From NCBI GenBank assembly GCA_002359025.1, contig DEPZ01000064.1, forward strand, positions 2,095-17,289: a stretch of DNA of 15,195 nt. Reading direction: 5' to 3'. Under the pieces are notes generated by a model. That model did no database searches, had not been told where the DNA came from, and was given only the letters and a program-made list of their open reading frames with translations. Position numbers and translations under genes: made by a program. The first letter of the stretch is position 1, and every line of letters begins with the position of its first letter. Below, piece by piece: positions 5,730-13,063 of the stretch. The DNA is from Erysipelotrichaceae bacterium UBA3379. Lineage in GTDB: Bacteria > Bacillota_I > Bacilli_A > Erysipelotrichales > Coprobacillaceae.

Positions 5730-6233
5730 ATGAAAAAATTAACTATGGATGAAATTATTGAAACATTGAATCTTGTACCTTTAAGTGAAGAAGGTGGATT
5801 GGTTGCTGAAACATATAAAAGTGAAGAAGTTTATAAGCAACGTTTCTGTGGATCAGCAATTTATTATTTCTTAACAAAAGAATCATTTTCACATTTACAT
5901 AAATTATCTGCTGATGAAATGTGGCATTTCTACTATGGTGATCCAGTAGAATTAATCCAAATCAATGATGAAACTGGTGAAAAATCAGTACATCATTTAG
6001 GAATGGATTTATTAGAAGGTGAACGTCCTCAAGTATTAGTGAAAAAGAATACTTGGCAAGGTGCAAGAATCATTGAAGGTGGAGAATATGGATTTACATT
6101 AATGGGTACAACTATGTCTCCTTCTTATATGGATGATGATTTTATCTTTGGATCTCAAGAAGAAATGTTGGAAAGATTCCCAGAACATGAAGAAGATATT
6201 AAGAAAGTGACTGGAAAATTAATTTATAAATAG
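5730..6233 (+). CDS. DUF985-type cupin protein
   Basis: This soluble protein has 167 residues from the preferred ATG at 5730; an ATG at 5724 is also in frame but lies only three bases from the AGAGG ribosome site. Numbered from 5724, recognisable family blocks are SAIYYFLT (44-51), LHKLSADEMWHFYYGDP (58-74), KKNTWQGAR (107-115) and YGFTLMGTTMSP (122-133). These are the double-stranded beta-barrel strands of the cupin_5 (DUF985) family, with His58, Glu65 and His68 as possible metal ligands. No function is established to my knowledge. It is not an acireductone dioxygenase (MtnD) by motif. Being placed directly before mtnA, it may act on a sugar phosphate or aldehyde of the pathway, for example as an isomerase, epimerase or lyase. 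Confidence 0.75.
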   Translation: MKKLTMDEIIETLNLVPLSEEGGLVAETYKSEEVYKQRFCGSAIYYFLTKESFSHLHKLSADEMWHFYYGDPVELIQINDETGEKSVHHLGMDLLEGERPQVLVKKNTWQGARIIEGGEYGFTLMGTTMSPSYMDDDFIFGSQEEMLERFPEHEEDIKKVTGKLIYK

Positions 6234-6243
6234 GAGTTATATT

Positions 6244-7290
6244 ATGGATGTTAAAACATTAGAATGGAAAAATAATGAATTAATATTAATTGATCAAACA
6301 AAATTACCTAATGAAATTGAATATGTTACATGTCAATCATTAGAAGATGTTTTTGTAGCAATTAGAGATATGATCGTACGTGGTGCTCCTGCTATTGGTG
6401 TAAGTGCTGGGTATGGTGTTGCTTTAGGTGCTTTAGAAACAAATGCAAATACTGTAGAAGAATTCAAAACAATCATGCATGAAAGATGTGCATATTTAAA
6501 TACAGCTCGTCCAACTGCAGTTAACTTAAGCTGGGCAGTTAATGAAATGGAAACATGCATGGATGCTTACACTGGTGAAAGTGTAGAAGAATTAAAAGAA
6601 ATCATGGTTAATAAAGCCATTGAAATTCATGAAGATGATATTCGTATTAATAAAGCTATTGGTGAAAACTTAGTTAGCTTATTAAAAGATAATGATACAG
6701 TTTTAACACACTGTAATGCTGGTGCATTAGCAACTTCTGCTTATGGTACAGCTTTATCTGCATTCTATGTTGCTAAAGAAAAAGGTATGAATATTAAAGC
6801 TTATGCTGATGAAACAAGACCTAGACAACAAGGTGCAAAATTAACAGCATTTGAATTATATCATAATGGTATAGATGTTACTTTAATTAGTGATACAATG
6901 TCAGCTCAAGTTATGAGTGAAGGAAAAATCAATGCTATTATTGTTGGATGCGATAGAATCGCAGCAAACGGTGATACTGCAAACAAAATAGGAACAATGA
7001 GTGTAGCTATTTTAGCAAAACACTTTGGAATTCCAGTTTATATTGCTGCACCAACTCCAACAATTGATATGAATATTGAAACTGGAAAAGATATTCCAAT
7101 TGAAGAACGTGATGGTGAAGAAATCACAATTATTAATGGAGATTATGTTACTGTAAAAGGTGTGAAAACATATAATCCATCTTTCGATGTGACTCCAGCA
7201 GAGTTCATTACTGCTATTGTCACTGAAAAAGGTATTGTAAGAGCTCCATTTAAAGAAGGATTACAAAAATTATTTGAAGAAAATAAATAG
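6244..7290 (+). CDS. mtnA: S-methyl-5-thioribose-1-phosphate isomerase (or 5-deoxyribose-1-phosphate isomerase)
   Basis: MtnA opens and isomerises 5-methylthioribose-1-phosphate to the ribulose-1-phosphate; relatives also take 5-deoxyribose-1-phosphate. The 348-residue length and motifs are classical: RGAPAIG (46-52), NTARPTAVNLSWAV (86-99), catalytic Cys157 in THCNAGALAT, YADETRPRQQGAKLT (187-201) and catalytic Asp237 in GCDRIAANGDTANKIGT (235-251). A clear ribosome site, TAGGAGTT, precedes the ATG. The usual methionine-salvage partners for the later steps (MtnB dehydratase, MtnC, MtnD) are absent nearby, and a FucA-like aldolase lies two genes downstream. The isomerase therefore probably feeds an aldolase cleavage rather than methionine regeneration. 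Confidence 0.95.
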   Translation: MDVKTLEWKNNELILIDQTKLPNEIEYVTCQSLEDVFVAIRDMIVRGAPAIGVSAGYGVALGALETNANTVEEFKTIMHERCAYLNTARPTAVNLSWAVNEMETCMDAYTGESVEELKEIMVNKAIEIHEDDIRINKAIGENLVSLLKDNDTVLTHCNAGALATSAYGTALSAFYVAKEKGMNIKAYADETRPRQQGAKLTAFELYHNGIDVTLISDTMSAQVMSEGKINAIIVGCDRIAANGDTANKIGTMSVAILAKHFGIPVYIAAPTPTIDMNIETGKDIPIEERDGEEITIINGDYVTVKGVKTYNPSFDVTPAEFITAIVTEKGIVRAPFKEGLQKLFEENK

Positions 7291-7310
7291 GAGAATTCTC
7301 TCCTATTTAT
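7283..7310 (+). terminator. Intercistronic hairpin over the mtnA stop codon (weak or attenuating terminator)
   Basis: AAATAGGAGA and TCTCCTATTT pair perfectly around ATTC, and the stem extends to 12 bp. The TAG stop of mtnA lies in the left arm. Only ATTTATAAG follows, so termination would be inefficient; it may set the ratio between upstream and downstream genes or protect processed mRNA. Confidence 0.45.
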
Positions 7311-7334
7311 AAGAAATGAAAGGAAGTAATAACC

Positions 7335-8387
7335 ATGGAAAGAGCAGTCATACTAGGTGCTGGTTTTATCTCACACACTCACGCAGAAGCGTTAAAAAAA
7401 TGCGGCATAGAAGTATATGCTGTTGTAGATCAAAATGAAGCTGCAGCAAAAGAATTTGCAAAAAAATGGGATATCCCAAATTATGGAAGTGATATGAATA
7501 TATTATTCGATGAAGTTGTGACAACAGTACATGTTTGTACACCCCCAGATACTCATTATAACATTGTAAAAAAATTATTATTAGCTAAGAAAAACGTATT
7601 ATGTGAAAAACCTTTATGTTTCTCAGATGAAGAAGCAAAGGAACTTGTCAAACTCGCAAAAGATAACCATTGTCGATGTGCTACAAACTTAAATGTACGC
7701 TTCCATAATATGTCACAAAAAATGAAGGATCTTGTCCAAAGTGCAGAGTTTGGACCAATGAACTTCGTTCATGGAAAATATCTTCAAGAATTCCATATTT
7801 TACCTACCTTTTATAACTGGAGATATATCCCAGAGTTAGCAGGTAAAATGCGAGCAGTTACTGAAATAGGAACACATTGGTTTGATATTGTTCAATATGT
7901 CAGTGGTCAAAAGATTACAGCAGTCAGTGCAACTTTTGGTTCATTTAATCAAAAACGTACATTAAAAGATGGCATGATGTATCCTTATCAAGAGGGTAGT
8001 GAAGCTATTTTCGTAGATTCAGAAGATGTTGCAATCATTACATTACGTTTTGATAATCAATCTATTGGATCTGTAGTACTTTCAGAAGTTTCACATGGTT
8101 ATTCTAACTATCTTTCTTATGAAATGACTGGCCACAAGATGACAGTAGGATGGAATTCTCAAGAGAATAATGAAATATATATCAACCAAGAATCAAAATC
8201 AAATGTCATTAGAGATGGATTTGGTAATGGATTTAATGATTCATTTCATCGTTTAATTGAAAGTTTCTATAATGGAGATGAAAATTGTCCTACTTTTGAT
8301 GAAGGAGCACGTATTGTACGTATTTGTAATGCTGTATATGAAAGTGCAACTCATAACTCTATGTGGGTAGAGATAAAGGAGGAGTAA
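7335..8387 (+). CDS. Gfo/Idh/MocA-family NAD(P)-dependent oxidoreductase
   Basis: At 350 residues this has the standard two-domain layout. The Rossmann signature is VILGAGFISHTHAEAL (5-20), the cofactor-site Glu-Lys-Pro is at 91-93 (CEKPL), and the substrate-side TEIGTHWFDIV (176-186) carries His181 and Asp184 in the position of the family's catalytic pair. Family members oxidise or reduce sugars, inositols and their derivatives with NAD(H) or NADP(H). The exact substrate cannot be read. It follows mtnA after 44 bases with its own AAAGGAAG ribosome site, and the aldolase begins two bases after its stop. By context it may act on a 5-modified pentose or aldehyde of the salvage route. Confidence 0.87.
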   Translation: MERAVILGAGFISHTHAEALKKCGIEVYAVVDQNEAAAKEFAKKWDIPNYGSDMNILFDEVVTTVHVCTPPDTHYNIVKKLLLAKKNVLCEKPLCFSDEEAKELVKLAKDNHCRCATNLNVRFHNMSQKMKDLVQSAEFGPMNFVHGKYLQEFHILPTFYNWRYIPELAGKMRAVTEIGTHWFDIVQYVSGQKITAVSATFGSFNQKRTLKDGMMYPYQEGSEAIFVDSEDVAIITLRFDNQSIGSVVLSEVSHGYSNYLSYEMTGHKMTVGWNSQENNEIYINQESKSNVIRDGFGNGFNDSFHRLIESFYNGDENCPTFDEGARIVRICNAVYESATHNSMWVEIKEE

Positions 8388-8388
8388 G

Positions 8389-9048
8389 ATGTATTTTACA
8401 TCACACGAAAGAGATGAAGTCATTCGTTATGGAAAAAAACTTGTAGACTATGGTTTAACAAGTGGTACGGGTGGTAATATAAGTCTATTTAATTCTAAAG
8501 AAGGTGTTATGTTAATTACACCTTCTGGATATGATTTTTATGAAATGACAGCTAATGATTTGGTTGTTGTAGATTTAGATGGACATGTCATTGAGGCTAA
8601 AGAAGGTTTAAAACCTTCAAGTGAATGGCAATTACATTCAGTTTTTTATAAAAATCGTGAAGATATTCAATGTATCGTTCATGCTCATACAACTTATGCA
8701 ACAGTATTAAGTTGTTTAAGAGAAGAGCTTCCAGCAACACATTATATGGTTGCTGTAGCTGGTGAAAATATCAGAGTAGCTGATTATGCAACATTTGGTA
8801 CAGAAGAACTTTCATTAAATGCTTATAAAGCAATGGAAGATCGTAAAGCAGTTATATTAGCTAATCATGGTATTGTTGGTGGAGAAGCCAATTTAGAAAA
8901 AGCTTTTAATGTTATTGAAGAAGTTGAATACTGTTCTAAAATCTATTGTCTAGCAAGAAGTATTGGTAATCCAGTTATTTTGGATGAAAATGAAATGGCT
9001 AAGATGAAAGATAAATTCCAAAACTATGGAAAAAACGTAAAGAAATAA
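8389..9048 (+). CDS. Class II aldolase, FucA-like (candidate 5-deoxyribulose/5-methylthioribulose-1-phosphate aldolase)
   Basis: The 219-residue protein belongs to the AraD/FucA family of zinc aldolases. GTGGNIS (26-32) and ITPSG (43-47) form the phosphate-binding region. Glu79 in PSSEWQLH matches the catalytic acid of L-fuculose-phosphate aldolase, and His98, His100 (VHAHTTYAT) and His160 (ANHGIVGG) match its zinc ligands. MtnB dehydratase is homologous, but the SSEW motif favours aldolase chemistry. Next to mtnA, the expected reaction is cleavage of a 5-modified ribulose-1-phosphate into dihydroxyacetone phosphate and acetaldehyde or methylthioacetaldehyde. Fuculose- or rhamnulose-phosphate aldolase remains possible from the family alone. 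AAGGAGGAG before the ATG overlaps the end of the previous gene. It is the last gene of the operon. Confidence 0.85.
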   Translation: MYFTSHERDEVIRYGKKLVDYGLTSGTGGNISLFNSKEGVMLITPSGYDFYEMTANDLVVVDLDGHVIEAKEGLKPSSEWQLHSVFYKNREDIQCIVHAHTTYATVLSCLREELPATHYMVAVAGENIRVADYATFGTEELSLNAYKAMEDRKAVILANHGIVGGEANLEKAFNVIEEVEYCSKIYCLARSIGNPVILDENEMAKMKDKFQNYGKNVKK

Positions 9049-9084
9049 AAAATAGCTGTTGGCATTTTGTCAACAGCTATTTTT
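9048..9084. terminator. Strong bidirectional terminator between aldolase and LysR genes
   Basis: AAAAATAGCTGTTG (9048-9061) and CAACAGCTATTTTT (9071-9084) form a 14-bp stem. It extends by three further pairs (one of them a G-U wobble), leaving a TTT loop. T-runs flank the stem on both strands, so it serves the convergent aldolase and LysR genes. Confidence 0.9.
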
Positions 9085-9109
9085 ATTACACTTTTGAAAG
9101 TAAAGATTT

Positions 9110-10012
9110 CTAAATTTGCTTTTCTTTTAGTTCTTTAGAAAAAAGAATAACTTCTTGTTTGATGGTTTCTAGATTAGGATTCCATGCTTTATTTTTATGA
9201 TAACATAAAGAGAAATTTCTATCCCATTTCCAGTTATCAATATTGACAACATGTAAAAGACCTTCTTGAAGCTCTTTTTCAACAAGTCTTAAAGAAATCA
9301 AGCTTAGCCCATGATTAAAGATAACGGCTTGTTTGACACTTTCCCAACTATGACATTGCCAAGTGACATGGAAGGCAAGTTTATAAATATTCATAAACTG
9401 TTCTAACATTGCACGTGTTCCACTACCTTTTTCTCTCACGACAAATGATTGATGTTGTAATTGTTTAGGGTCAACTGTATCACATTGATAGAGTTCATTT
9501 TCACAGCTACATACAAGCGCTAACTGGTCTTCTATGATAGGTTGATGTACAACCATATCACTATGGATATCGCCTTCTACAATCGCAATATCTAATTGAT
9601 TATCTAATAACATATTTTCTATGCTTTGAGTGTTATCGACATAGACTTGCAGATGGAGATGAGGGTGTTTTTGTTGAATATCGTGGAAAAGAATGGGAGC
9701 AATGGTACTTGCAATCGTTAAGGTTGTACCTATACGGATATTAATATTTTCTTTATTATAAAAAAAGATTTCATCTAGTGTTTCTAATTCCATTAAAACT
9801 TTATTAGCATGTTCTAAAAAGATTTCTCCTTCTTCACTAATACCTAATGATTTAGAAAATCTTTGGAATAATTTAATATGATAATAGTTTTCTATTTCTT
9901 GTATTTTTTGTGAAATTGTTGGTTGTGATATAAAAAGGTTTTCAGCTGCTTTTGACATTGATTTGACTCTTGCTACTTCTTTAAAGATAACTAAATGTTT
10001 TATAGTAATCAT
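9110..10012 (-). CDS. LysR-family transcriptional regulator, probable activator of asrABC
   Basis: At 300 residues it has the typical LysR layout. The N-terminal helix-turn-helix contains SMSKAAENLFISQPTISQKI (18-37), followed by a linker helix and a periplasmic-binding-protein-like effector domain (about 90-295). The effector domain includes REKGSGTRAML, typical of CysB/CbbR-like members that sense small anions or metabolites. GGAGGTATT precedes the ATG at 10012. It is divergent from asrA with about 110 bases between them, the classic arrangement for a LysR protein and its target. The asrA promoter has a good -10 but a poor -35, which fits activator dependence. Sulfite or another oxidised sulfur compound is a reasonable guess as co-inducer. 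Confidence 0.85.
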   Translation of the reverse strand: MITIKHLVIFKEVARVKSMSKAAENLFISQPTISQKIQEIENYYHIKLFQRFSKSLGISEEGEIFLEHANKVLMELETLDEIFFYNKENINIRIGTTLTIASTIAPILFHDIQQKHPHLHLQVYVDNTQSIENMLLDNQLDIAIVEGDIHSDMVVHQPIIEDQLALVCSCENELYQCDTVDPKQLQHQSFVVREKGSGTRAMLEQFMNIYKLAFHVTWQCHSWESVKQAVIFNHGLSLISLRLVEKELQEGLLHVVNIDNWKWDRNFSLCYHKNKAWNPNLETIKQEVILFSKELKEKQI

Positions 10013-10038
10013 AATACCTCCGTCTTATTGAAAAATAT

Positions 10039-10091
10039 AATAATGCTTATTGTTTTTTTCTATTTTTATAATAACACGAATAATGTTATAA
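10039..10091. promoter_or_regulatory. Divergent lysR-asrA control region with inverted repeats
   Basis: AATAA-TGC-TTATT (10039-10051) and ATAAC-N9-GTTAT (10071-10089) are two dyads upstream of and overlapping the asrA promoter. They are centred roughly at -54 and -19 from the predicted start. Two TTATAA copies lie exactly 20 bases apart (10066 and 10086). They are candidate LysR binding sites; neither is a textbook T-N11-A box. Confidence 0.4.
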
Positions 10092-10092
10092 T
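10064..10092 (+). promoter_or_regulatory. asrA promoter (good -10, weak -35)
   Basis: TATAAT at 10087-10092 is perfect. The element 17 bases upstream is TTTTAT (10064-10069), a poor -35, so the promoter probably needs an activator. Confidence 0.5.
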
Positions 10093-10124
10093 GTAAACGT
10101 AAATGATGTATGGAGGTGTTTTTT

Positions 10125-11153
10125 GTGGGCTATAAGATGAATTTTGATAAAGTCAATGAAGTCTTAAAAGAATTATCAAAAGAATATGACATTTATGCAC
10201 CAAAGAGATTTGCTAAACAAGGTCGTTATTCTGATACTGATATAATTCGTTATGATATCATTGAAAAAGCTGAAGATATTGTCTTCGACGAAAAGTCTGA
10301 TTACCCAGCTAAAGAGGTATTGAGTCCTATAACTCAACCGTTATTCTACTTTACTGAAGATGAATACAGAGAAAGTAAAATAAACTCAAGAAAGATTTTA
10401 ATTTTTATGCGTCCATGTGATGTTAATGCTATGGAACATCAAAACAAGATTTATATGCAAAATGGAGGATTTAATGATTTATATTATTCAAGACTTCATG
10501 AAAAAGTAAAAATTGTTTTAATGGAATGTGACAAAGGATGGGATACTTGCTTCTGTGTAAGTATGGGATCTAACAAAACTGATGAATATTCACTTGCTGT
10601 AAGATGCGAAGATGATCATTGGTTAGTTGATGTAAAAGATGAAGATTTTAAAGAATACTTTAATGGAGAAGAAACAAACTTTGATTTAAGATTTGTTGAA
10701 GAAAATGAATTAGATGTTAAAGTACCTGAAATCAAAAATAAACAAGTATTAACAAAATTAAAAGCTCATCCAATGTGGAATGAATTTAATAGTCGTTGTA
10801 TTTCATGTGGTGCTTGTACAATTTCTTGTTCAACTTGTACATGTTTTACAACTACTGACATTGCTTATAATGAAAATGGTAGTGTTGGTGAAAGAAGAAG
10901 AACTGCTGCATCTTGTCAAATTGAAGGATTTACTGACATGGCTGGAGGTCATTCATTTAGACCAACTGCTGGAGATCGTATGAGATATAAAGTTCTTCAT
11001 AAATTCCATGACTATAAAGCACGTTTTAAAGATTATCATATGTGTGTAGGTTGTGGACGTTGTATAGATCGTTGCCCAGAATTTATTTCTATTGCTGCAA
11101 CAGTTGAAAAGATGGCTAAAGCTATTGAAGAAATCGAAAAGGAGGAATGTTAA
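10125..11153 (+). CDS. asrA: Anaerobic sulfite reductase subunit A (4Fe-4S electron-transfer subunit)
   Basis: AsrA passes electrons from the flavoprotein AsrB to the siroheme subunit AsrC in the cytoplasmic NADH-dependent sulfite reductase. The C-terminal half carries two 4Fe-4S motifs: CISCGACTISC (C225, C228, C231, C235, then C238 and C240) and CVGCGRCIDRCP (C307, C310, C313, C317). The N-terminal half resembles the hydrogenase beta-subunit/AsrA-type domain, with IFMRPCDVNAMEH as a family block. The GTG at 10125 is chosen because TGGAGGTG lies six bases upstream. An ATG at 10110 overlaps that site, and an ATG at 10137 is further away. This gives 342 residues. The asrB start lies one base after the stop. 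Confidence 0.93.
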   Translation: MGYKMNFDKVNEVLKELSKEYDIYAPKRFAKQGRYSDTDIIRYDIIEKAEDIVFDEKSDYPAKEVLSPITQPLFYFTEDEYRESKINSRKILIFMRPCDVNAMEHQNKIYMQNGGFNDLYYSRLHEKVKIVLMECDKGWDTCFCVSMGSNKTDEYSLAVRCEDDHWLVDVKDEDFKEYFNGEETNFDLRFVEENELDVKVPEIKNKQVLTKLKAHPMWNEFNSRCISCGACTISCSTCTCFTTTDIAYNENGSVGERRRTAASCQIEGFTDMAGGHSFRPTAGDRMRYKVLHKFHDYKARFKDYHMCVGCGRCIDRCPEFISIAATVEKMAKAIEEIEKEEC

Positions 11154-11154
11154 G

Positions 11155-11949
11155 ATGTTTAATCCTTTAAAACCAACTCCTTGTGAAATTTTAGATGTTA
11201 AAAAAGAAAGTTTATTAGAATATACTTTTAAAGTAAAAACAGATATTACACCTAATCATGGTCAATTCTTACAATTATCTATTCCTAAAGTAGGTGAAGC
11301 TCCTATTTCAGTATCTGCTTTTGGAGATGGATGGATGGACTTTACTATTCGTTCTGTAGGTAAAGTGACAGAAGAAATTTTTAAGAAAAAACCTGGGGAT
11401 ACTTTATTTTTAAGAGGGGCTTATGGTAATGGATGGCCTTTCGAAGATAAATTTAAAGGAAAACACTTAGTTGTTATTACTGGTGGTACTGGTTTAGCAC
11501 CTGTAAGAAGTCTGTTAAATGCATGTTATAATGATGACAATGCTGTGAAAAGTGTAACTTTAATTTCAGGGTTCAAAAATGAAGAAGGAATTATCTTTAG
11601 AGAAGAACTTGAAAAATGGAAAGATAAATTTACAACATACTATACATTAGATAAAGATAAAATTGATGGATGGAATGTTGGATTTGTTACTGATTTAGTA
11701 GAAAAAGTTGATTTTGAATCATTTGATGGGGATTATGAAGTGATTATTGTAGGTCCACCACCAATGATGAAATTTACTGGTATTGCAGTTGCAAAACAAG
11801 GTGTACCTGATGAAAAGATTTGGGTATCTTTTGAAAGAAAAATGTCATGTGCTATCGGTAAATGTGGACATTGTCGTATTGATGAAGTTTATGTTTGCTT
11901 AGATGGACCAGTATTTAACTATACAGTTGCTAAGGATTTAGTAGATTAA
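11155..11949 (+). CDS. asrB: Anaerobic sulfite reductase subunit B (FAD/NADH-binding)
   Basis: AsrB takes electrons from NADH and hands them to AsrA. The 264-residue protein belongs to the ferredoxin-NADP reductase/dihydroorotate dehydrogenase electron-transfer family. It has an FAD-domain block PISVS (50-54), a nucleotide-binding GGTGLAP (110-116) and GPPPMM (200-205). A C-terminal iron-sulfur site sits in SCAIGKCGHCRID and YVCLDGPVF (C232, C237, C240, C248), as in PyrK-type proteins. The ATG at 11155 is preferred: AAGGAGGAATG ends a few bases upstream, and the length then matches the family. An in-frame extension to 11092 would overlap asrA by 62 bases without a ribosome site. The asrC start follows after 13 bases. 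Confidence 0.94.
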   Translation: MFNPLKPTPCEILDVKKESLLEYTFKVKTDITPNHGQFLQLSIPKVGEAPISVSAFGDGWMDFTIRSVGKVTEEIFKKKPGDTLFLRGAYGNGWPFEDKFKGKHLVVITGGTGLAPVRSLLNACYNDDNAVKSVTLISGFKNEEGIIFREELEKWKDKFTTYYTLDKDKIDGWNVGFVTDLVEKVDFESFDGDYEVIIVGPPPMMKFTGIAVAKQGVPDEKIWVSFERKMSCAIGKCGHCRIDEVYVCLDGPVFNYTVAKDLVD

Positions 11950-11962
11950 GGAGGGCGTAAAA

Positions 11963-13000
11963 ATGAATCATGATATTGATGTCAAAAAAACACGTATAAA
12001 TTGTTTTAGACAATCTAAAATTCCTGGAGAATTTATGCTTCAATTACGTGTTCCTGGATCATTGATTGAAGCAAAACATCTATCAGTTGTACAAGAAGTT
12101 GCACAAAGATGGGGAAATGGAACTTTCCACATTGGTATGCGTCAAACTTTAAATATACCTGGTATTAAATATGAAAATATTGATGAAGTTAATAAATACA
12201 TTAAAAGCTATATTGAAGAAATTGAAGTACGTCGTTGTCAAGTCAATATGGATGTTAATGATGCAGGGTATCCAACAATTGGAGCAAGAAATATTATGGC
12301 TTGTATTGGAAACTCACACTGTATCAAAGCCAATGCTAATACTCATGAATTAGCTAAGAAAATTGAAAGATTAATTTTCCCTAGCCATTATCATATTAAA
12401 ATTGGTATTGCTGGATGTCCAAATGACTGTGCAAAAGGACATTTCAATGACTTTGGTATCATGGGTGTCGCAAAAATGGAATATCATCCAGAAAGATGTA
12501 TTGGTTGTGGTGGATGCGTTAAAGCTTGCGAACATCACGCAACTCGTGTATTATCTTTAAATGACCATGGTAAAATTGATAAGGATACTTGCTGCTGTGT
12601 AGGTTGTGGTGAATGTGCATTGGTATGTCCTACAAGTGCATGGACAAGAAATCCTAAGAAATTCTATCGTGTAACTATTGGTGGACGTACTGGTAAACAA
12701 TATCCACGTATGGGTAAAATGTTCTTAAACTGGATTACTGAAGAAGCATTATTAGAAATGTTTGGTAACTGGCAAGAATTCTCTGCTTGGGTAATGGATC
12801 ATAAACCACAATACTTACATGGTGGTCACTTAATTGATATGGCAGGTTACCATAAATTTAAGGAATTAATCTTGAAGGATGTAAACTTAAATCCAGAATG
12901 TCTAGTTGCTGAAGATATTTATTGGGCTGAAAATGAACAACGTGCAAACATTCATTTAAAACCTTTATCTAAACATCCAAAAGCTGGACCTAGAGATTAA
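11963..13000 (+). CDS. asrC: Anaerobic sulfite reductase subunit C (siroheme catalytic subunit)
   Basis: AsrC carries out the six-electron reduction of sulfite to sulfide. Its 345 residues contain the coupled siroheme/4Fe-4S ligands C114 and C120 (ACIGNSHC) and C152 and C156 (GCPNDC). Two inserted ferredoxin clusters follow: CIGCGGCVKAC (C179, C182, C185, C189) and CVGCGECALVCP (C212, C215, C218, C222). The N-terminal parachute region (about 10-85) and the sulfite-binding block RWGNGTFHIGMRQ (49-61) fit nitrite/sulfite reductases. GGAGGG precedes the ATG. The subunit needs siroheme, and precursor-synthesis genes lie immediately downstream. The presence of both added ferredoxin clusters distinguishes it from assimilatory CysI. 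Confidence 0.95.
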   Translation: MNHDIDVKKTRINCFRQSKIPGEFMLQLRVPGSLIEAKHLSVVQEVAQRWGNGTFHIGMRQTLNIPGIKYENIDEVNKYIKSYIEEIEVRRCQVNMDVNDAGYPTIGARNIMACIGNSHCIKANANTHELAKKIERLIFPSHYHIKIGIAGCPNDCAKGHFNDFGIMGVAKMEYHPERCIGCGGCVKACEHHATRVLSLNDHGKIDKDTCCCVGCGECALVCPTSAWTRNPKKFYRVTIGGRTGKQYPRMGKMFLNWITEEALLEMFGNWQEFSAWVMDHKPQYLHGGHLIDMAGYHKFKELILKDVNLNPECLVAEDIYWAENEQRANIHLKPLSKHPKAGPRD

Positions 13001-13007
13001 TCATAAC

Positions 13008-13039
13008 GAAGCTACGTATCAATTTTGATACGTGGCTTT
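13008..13039 (+). terminator. Hairpin between asrC and hemA (weak terminator or attenuator)
   Basis: AGCTACGTATCA (13010-13021) and TGATACGTGGCT (13026-13037) pair over 12 bp with one G-U, around ATTT, and two further pairs extend the stem. Only TTTC follows, with no proper U-tract. It could partly separate asrABC from the hem genes or stabilise a processed end. Confidence 0.5.
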
Positions 13040-13063
13040 CACTATGTTTGAAAGGAGTTTAAT

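Noticed and set aside
5724..6233. Reading the cupin as acireductone dioxygenase (MtnD).
   Set aside because: Its motifs match DUF985 blocks, not the MtnD metal-binding signature, and the steps that would feed MtnD are missing.
8389..9048. Reading the class II aldolase as MtnB (methylthioribulose-1-phosphate dehydratase).
   Set aside because: The PSSEW segment with Glu79 matches fuculose-type aldolases, and no MtnC/MtnD/MtnX/MtnW partners are nearby.
10780..10983. Open frames inside asrA and other genes in alternative frames.
   Set aside because: They lack ribosome sites, have low-complexity translations and lie within clearly coding genes.
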